This document shows positions 59,841 through 64,000 of a stretch of DNA of 64,000 nucleotides, piece by piece. The notes under the pieces are model-generated. The model made no database searches. It had not been told where the DNA came from and was given only the letters and a program-made list of their open reading frames with translations. A program made the position numbers and the translations under genes. Position 1 is the stretch's first letter, and every line of letters starts with the position of its first letter. Source of the stretch: Janthinobacterium psychrotolerans (GTDB taxonomy: Bacteria; Pseudomonadota; Gammaproteobacteria; Burkholderiales; Burkholderiaceae_D); the NCBI RefSeq assembly GCF_001677885.1, contig NZ_LOCQ01000042.1, positions 1-64,000 on the forward strand, read 5' to 3'.

Positions 59841-61927
59841 ACTTCCTGAACCGACTGGTTGCCGAGATGCGCCGCCACAAGTTCGCCACGCCAATGTTCC
59901 TGTTGGTGATCCTGGCCATGATCATCCTGCCGCTGCCGCCGGTGCTGCTCGATATCCTGTTCACCTTCAATATCGTGCTGGCCCTGATCGTTATCCTGGT
60001 CAGCGTCTCGGCCAAGCGGCCGCTCGATTTCTCGGTCTTTCCGACCGTGATTCTGGCCACCACCATGCTGCGGCTGACCCTGAACGTGGCGTCGACGCGG
60101 GTGGTGCTGCTGCACGGCCATACGGGCGCCGATGCGGCCGGTAAAGTGATTGAAGCGTTCGGTAACGTGGTTATCGGCGGCAACTTCGTGGTCGGTATCG
60201 TGGTCTTCGTGATTTTGATGATCATTAACTTCGCGGTGGTGACCAAGGGTGCGGAACGGATCTCGGAGGTGTCGGCGCGCTTCACCCTGGACGCCTTGCC
60301 GGGCAAGCAGATGGCGATCGACGCCGACCTGAACGCCGGCCTGATCAACCAGGAAAAAGCCCAGCTGCGCCGCAAGGACGTGGCCGCCGAAGCGGACTTT
60401 TATGGCGCCATGGACGGCGCCTCGAAGTTCGTGCGCGGCGATGCGGTCGCCAGTATCCTGATTTTGATCATCAACATGGTCGGTGGCGTGGCCATCGGCT
60501 CGCTGATGCACGACCTGTCGTTCGGCGACGCCTTCCGCCAGTACGCCTTGCTGACCATCGGCGACGGCCTGGTGGCGCAGATCCCGGCGCTGCTGCTGTC
60601 GGCCGCGGCCGCCATTCTGGTGACCCGCATCAGCGACTCGGGCGACTTCGAGCAGCAGGTGGCGGGCCAGGTGCTGACCTCGCCAACGGTGCTGTTCAGC
60701 GCCTCGGGCATGATGGTGGCGCTGGCGCTGATCCCGGGCATGCCGTGGTTCATGTTCATGACGTTCGCGGCGGTGCTGGCCTTTGTTGCCTGGCGCCTGA
60801 CGCAGCAGAAGGTCAAGGCGCCCGATACCTCGGGCATGGCCGCCATCGAAGCGGCCTTGCTGGGCGACAAGCCGGCCGAACTGGAGTGGCAGCAATTGCC
60901 GGCCGTGCAGCCGCTGATGGTCATGCTCGGCTATAAACTGGTGGGCATGGTCGACAAGACCCAGGGCGAACCGCTGAACAAGCGCGTCAAGGGCGTGCGC
61001 CAGAGCCTGTCCGAGGCGATGGGATTGCTGCTGCCGCCGATCGGCGTGCGCGACGACCTGGCGCTGAAACCGTCGCAGTACACCATCATGCTGTCGGGCA
61101 CGGTGGTGGCCCAGGCCGAAGTGCAGGCCGACCGCTTGATGGCGATTCCCTCGCCGAATGTGTATGGCCAACTCGATGGCATTCCCGGCATCGAACCGGC
61201 CTACGGCATGCCGGTGACCTGGATCGAACCTGCCGAGAAGGCCCATGCGCTCGGCATGGGCTACCAGGTGATCGAGGCGCCCAGCGTGATCGCCACCCAT
61301 TTGTCGAAGATGATCCGTGAATACCTGCCGGAACTGTTCCGCCATGAAGACGTGTCGCACATGATGGAACGGTTGACGGCGCTGTCGCCGAAACTGGCCG
61401 CTGCGCTCGACAAGGCGCTCACGCATACGCAGCTGCTGCGCGTGTTTCGCGTGCTGCTGGCCGAGAACGTGTCGCTGAAAGACCTGGTGCCGATCGCCAC
61501 CACCTTGCTCGACAGCTCGGAAACGACCAAGGACCCGATCCTGCTGGCGGCCGAAGTGCGCTGTGCGCTGCGGCGCCAGATCGTCAGCGGCCTGTTTGGC
61601 CAAAAGCTGGAAATGCAGGCATTTAACCTGGGCGGCGAGCTGGAAAACATGCTGCTGGGATCATTGAACCAGGCGCGCCAGGCCGGCAAGGTAACGCTGG
61701 ACAATTATCCGATCGACCCGCACCTGCTGTCGCAGCTGCAGGTCAATATGCCGGTCGCGCGCGAACAGATGAAGCAGCAGGCCACGCCGCCGCTGCTGCT
61801 GGTGTTGCCGCAGATCCGTCCGCTGCTGGCGCGCTATGCGCGCCTGTTCGCGCCGGGCCTGCACGTGCTGTCGTATAACGAGATTCCCGAAAACCGCGAA
61901 GTGAGCATCATCGGCACGGTCGGCTGA
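59837..61927 (+). CDS. flhA: Export gate protein FlhA
   Basis: A 696-residue membrane protein, the largest gate component. The helical N-terminal half (1-330) includes LDFSVFPTVILATTMLRLTL, and LNVASTRVVLLHGHTGADAA leads to the FHIPEP region with DALPGKQMAIDADLNAGLIN. The cytoplasmic ring domain (350-690) has VIATHLSKMIREYLPELFRH and the terminal EIPENREVSIIGTV. It overlaps flhB by four bases and ends the fliM-flhA operon. The next gene is convergent six bases away. Confidence 0.97.
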   Translation: MNFLNRLVAEMRRHKFATPMFLLVILAMIILPLPPVLLDILFTFNIVLALIVILVSVSAKRPLDFSVFPTVILATTMLRLTLNVASTRVVLLHGHTGADAAGKVIEAFGNVVIGGNFVVGIVVFVILMIINFAVVTKGAERISEVSARFTLDALPGKQMAIDADLNAGLINQEKAQLRRKDVAAEADFYGAMDGASKFVRGDAVASILILIINMVGGVAIGSLMHDLSFGDAFRQYALLTIGDGLVAQIPALLLSAAAAILVTRISDSGDFEQQVAGQVLTSPTVLFSASGMMVALALIPGMPWFMFMTFAAVLAFVAWRLTQQKVKAPDTSGMAAIEAALLGDKPAELEWQQLPAVQPLMVMLGYKLVGMVDKTQGEPLNKRVKGVRQSLSEAMGLLLPPIGVRDDLALKPSQYTIMLSGTVVAQAEVQADRLMAIPSPNVYGQLDGIPGIEPAYGMPVTWIEPAEKAHALGMGYQVIEAPSVIATHLSKMIREYLPELFRHEDVSHMMERLTALSPKLAAALDKALTHTQLLRVFRVLLAENVSLKDLVPIATTLLDSSETTKDPILLAAEVRCALRRQIVSGLFGQKLEMQAFNLGGELENMLLGSLNQARQAGKVTLDNYPIDPHLLSQLQVNMPVAREQMKQQATPPLLLVLPQIRPLLARYARLFAPGLHVLSYNEIPENREVSIIGTVG

Positions 61928-61933
61928 TTCGAC

Positions 61934-63004
61934 TCAATCCTGTTCCTCGATGGGCATCAGCAATTCATGGCCGGGCTCATCGGCAGGCAGCACGATCTCT
62001 TCGGCCGTGGCGTCGCCCCAGTAGTCTTTTGGCGCCGCCACTTCCTTCGACACGATCACCGGCTCTTCCTGCGCCGGCGCCGGCGGCGCCTCGTGCACGG
62101 CCGGATCCTGCGCCACTTCCGCCGGCGGACGCGTCAGCAGCAGCGCCACCTCGGCCATCGCTTGGAACAGCGGCAGCGACAAGGCGGCGGCCGCCGCCTG
62201 CATCGGATAGCCGGCATGCGCCGGTTGCGCATGCAGCACGCGGTTCAAACGGCAGCGCAGCAGCCGCAGGCCTGCCTGGCGCACGCAATCGGCAATCGCG
62301 GGCAGCATGCGGCGCAGGTGCGCCAGCGCTTCGTCTTGCTGGGCGGCCAGTTCCAGCAGCACGCCGTCATTGGCCGGTTCCATCTGGATCACCACCCGGC
62401 CAACATCGTCGATCAGCAGTTCGACCCGCAGCGCCACCTTGCCCTGGCGCTTGCGGGGGGCGGTGGCTTCTTCGCCGCCCGGCAGCACGCGCAGCAGCAG
62501 GCGCTGGCCGGCCCAGCCGTAGACGGCAAAGCGCCAGGCCTCGGTGTCGAGCGGCAGCGAGGAACGGGCCACTGGCTGCTGTTCCGCCATCAGCAGCGTG
62601 CCGGGCAGGTGCTGGCCGCGCGCGTGCTCCTGCAGCGCCGCATATTGTTCGCCATAGGTTTTCACCATCACGCGCCATGAGGCGGCCAGCTGCGCCGCAT
62701 CGGGCGGCTGCCACACCAGCTGGCGCGTAAAGAATAATTGATTGACCTGCATCGCGCTGCTGTCGCGCGCGGTGGCGCCCAGGCCCGGGTCGCCCGCGTT
62801 CGGCTTGACCAGCGCCGCCAGCGCGTCTTGCGCCTGGCCCAGCTGCGCCGGCAGGGTACCGGCGTCGGGCGCCGGCGCCATGAACGGGCCGACAGGCACC
62901 AGCGGCATCACCACGCCAGGCGTCAGCGGCGTGGCCGGGCTGACGTCGAGGCGCTGCGTGATCAGGGGCAGGGCGTTGCCTGCGGAGATGCGGTCTATGG
63001 CCAT
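61934..63004 (-). CDS. FliK C-terminal domain-like protein downstream of flagellin
   Basis: A 356-residue protein of uncertain role. After a Pro/Ala-rich N-terminal part (1-90), a central region (QPPDAAQLAASWRVMVKTYG) and a domain at about 195-275 follow. That domain has the FliK_C pattern: LRVELLIDDVGRVVIQMEPA, then LELAAQQDEALAHLRRMLPA and VRQAGLRLLRCRLNRVL. The tail is acidic. The start ATG 63004 follows GGGAAGAG; the frame is open to 63040, inside the flagellin terminator. It is probably a second ruler-like or export-related protein. I cannot name it, and fliK itself is present elsewhere in the locus. Confidence 0.6.
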   Translation of the reverse strand: MAIDRISAGNALPLITQRLDVSPATPLTPGVVMPLVPVGPFMAPAPDAGTLPAQLGQAQDALAALVKPNAGDPGLGATARDSSAMQVNQLFFTRQLVWQPPDAAQLAASWRVMVKTYGEQYAALQEHARGQHLPGTLLMAEQQPVARSSLPLDTEAWRFAVYGWAGQRLLLRVLPGGEEATAPRKRQGKVALRVELLIDDVGRVVIQMEPANDGVLLELAAQQDEALAHLRRMLPAIADCVRQAGLRLLRCRLNRVLHAQPAHAGYPMQAAAAALSLPLFQAMAEVALLLTRPPAEVAQDPAVHEAPPAPAQEEPVIVSKEVAAPKDYWGDATAEEIVLPADEPGHELLMPIEEQD

Positions 63005-63027
63005 TGCTGCTCTTCCCACCTGGGATG

Positions 63028-63058
63028 AAAAAAAAGCCAACTGCTTGCGCAGTTGGCT
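63028..63058 (-). terminator. Flagellin intrinsic terminator
   Basis: AGCCAACTGC (63035-63044) and GCAGTTGGCT (63049-63058) form a perfect ten-base stem with a four-base loop. An A-run at 63028-63035 becomes the U-tract on the minus strand. It stands 41 bases beyond the flagellin stop codon and just before the FliK-like gene, so the strong flagellin transcript should end here. Confidence 0.85.
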
Positions 63059-63066
63059 CCGGTGCG

Positions 63067-63087
63067 CCTGACCTGAGCCAGGTCAGG
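63067..63087 (-). other. Second hairpin in the flagellin 3' untranslated region
   Basis: CCTGACCTG (63067-63075) and CAGGTCAGG (63079-63087) form a perfect nine-base stem with a three-base loop, between the flagellin stop and the terminator. It has no U-tract of its own. Such stems protect abundant mRNAs from 3' exonucleases. Confidence 0.5.
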
Positions 63088-63099
63088 GCAATTTTACTA

Positions 63100-64000
63100 T
63101 TATTGCAGCAGGGACATGACCATCGAGGACATGCTGTTGCTTTGTTTCAGCATCGCGGTACCAGCTTGCAGCAGCATTTGCGAAGCGGTCATGTTCGAGC
63201 TTTCGGTCGCGAAGTCGGTATCCATGATGCGGCCCGAAGCGCCCTGGGTGTTGGTGCTGACGTTCGACAGGTTGCTGTAGACTTTGTCCAGGCGGTTGGC
63301 GGCGGCGCCCAGTGCCGAACGCGAGGTGCCCACGGAATCGATCGCTGCCTGCAGCTTGTCGATGGCGGCCGACGCGTTTGCCGGCGTGGTCAGTTCGGTG
63401 CCCGGGGTGCCCGCTGCCGCGCCGAAGGTGTTGAAATTGGCGGTGGCGTTTTTCAGCGCGCTCTGCATGGTGCCCAGCTGCGCCGACAGGTCGAAGCTCA
63501 TCGTTTCCTTGGTCGATGCGCCGATCTGGAATTGCAGGTTGGCCGAGAATTTGCCGTCATTGGCGGCGTCGCTGGCATTGGCGGCGGTGCTGTATGCTGC
63601 GGAAGCGGCGGCGGTGGCTTTGGCCACCTGGTCGGCTTTGTCGGCGTTCAGTTTGTTGGTCGTTGCGGTGACCACGGCGGCAGCGGTGGTGGCGTTGGCG
63701 CCGCCGGTGCCGTTGGCGGTCACTGCAGCGGCCAGCTGGGTGCCGGCCGTGGCGGCCAGATCGGCAGTACCTGTGGTGGTGGCTGTGACGACCAGGCCAT
63801 CAGCGGTAGCTTTGCTCAGCGCTGCGGTTTTTTCGGTAGCCGTTGCTGCTTTGGACATCAGTTTGGCGCCAGCGAACGAGGTGTTGCCCAGAACGTTGCT
63901 CAGTTCGTTGGTCAGCGTGTCGAATTCAGCTTGCATGGCTTTTTGATCGTCAACGGTCGACGAACCATCGGCTGCTTGCGTGGCCAGGTCTTTCATGCGG
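63100..64000 (-). CDS. Flagellin, 5' partial
   Basis: The C-terminal 300 residues of a flagellin; the gene continues beyond the right edge, and the first visible Met is internal. The C-terminal helix region is clear: LGAAANRLDKVYSNLSNVST, then MDTDFATESSNMTASQMLLQ and KQSNSMSSMVMSLLQ. The conserved D1 part QAADGSSTVDDQKAMQAEFD is also visible. The centre (about residues 60-150 of the visible part) is a low-complexity Ala/Thr-rich stretch. In position it corresponds to lafA of lateral clusters. It is followed by a strong terminator. Confidence 0.93.
   Translation of the reverse strand, partial: RMKDLATQAADGSSTVDDQKAMQAEFDTLTNELSNVLGNTSFAGAKLMSKAATATEKTAALSKATADGLVVTATTTGTADLAATAGTQLAAAVTANGTGGANATTAAAVVTATTNKLNADKADQVAKATAAASAAYSTAANASDAANDGKFSANLQFQIGASTKETMSFDLSAQLGTMQSALKNATANFNTFGAAAGTPGTELTTPANASAAIDKLQAAIDSVGTSRSALGAAANRLDKVYSNLSNVSTNTQGASGRIMDTDFATESSNMTASQMLLQAGTAMLKQSNSMSSMVMSLLQ

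Noticed and set aside
1-64000. tRNA, rRNA, CRISPR arrays, transposases, integrases
   Set aside because: Looked for on both strands by eye. No array of spaced repeats, no recombinase motifs and no cloverleaf candidate was seen, although a tRNA could be missed without a covariance search.

Overview
The window is about 64 kb of uniformly GC-rich DNA with tightly packed genes. Protein content points to a betaproteobacterium, most likely in the Oxalobacteraceae (Janthinobacterium, Duganella or Massilia relatives). That placement rests on protein character, a DUF3460 gene and the NasT/NasS/CobA neighbourhood; it is inference, because no rRNA is present. I found no tRNA, rRNA, CRISPR array, insertion sequence or integrase.

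Bases 1-29700 carry ordinary chromosomal genes. A methylmalonate-semialdehyde dehydrogenase is cut by the left edge. A nitrate-sensing module follows: an ANTAR regulator (nasT), a signal-less NrtA-like protein (nasS-like) and siroheme-pathway cobA. Next come a CHASE-PAS hybrid histidine kinase and a complete recC-recB-recD set. A LysR/EamA divergent pair, a PBP7-type endopeptidase, a LytS/LytTR two-component pair, a Mop-domain molybdate protein and a Tat-exported sulfate-binding protein come after. The rest of this part holds an acetyltransferase, a class II amidotransferase, a degenerate EAL protein, an M15-type murein peptidase, a DUF3460 protein, a second LysR, a PACE efflux pump, a hypothetical protein and a GT9 glycosyltransferase.

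Bases 29700-64000 are almost entirely one flagellar locus with about 37 genes in four transcription blocks. Block 1 (minus) is flgBCDEFGHIJKL plus a LafW-like protein, divergent from flgA (plus). Block 2 (minus) is fliD-fliS-fliT-fliK-fliL-fliA-motA-motB-flgM-flgN plus a stand-alone FlgJ-type muramidase. Block 3 (minus) is fliEFGHIJ. Block 4 (plus) is fliMNPQR-flhBA. At the right edge are a second FliK-C-like gene and a truncated flagellin gene, both minus.

The order fliMNPQR-flhBA / fliEFGHIJ / fliDSTKL-fliA-motAB is that of the Flag-2 (lateral, Laf) systems of gammaproteobacteria, not of a typical primary betaproteobacterial flagellum. The locus carries its own sigma-28, anti-sigma, stator and export chaperones. 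No fliO, chemotaxis gene, flhDC, flhFG or LafK-type activator is seen. Its FliM has no visible CheY-binding motif, and FlgJ is split into two distant genes. I read it as a self-contained secondary flagellum, probably not steered by CheY, and treat it as the main system of interest here.
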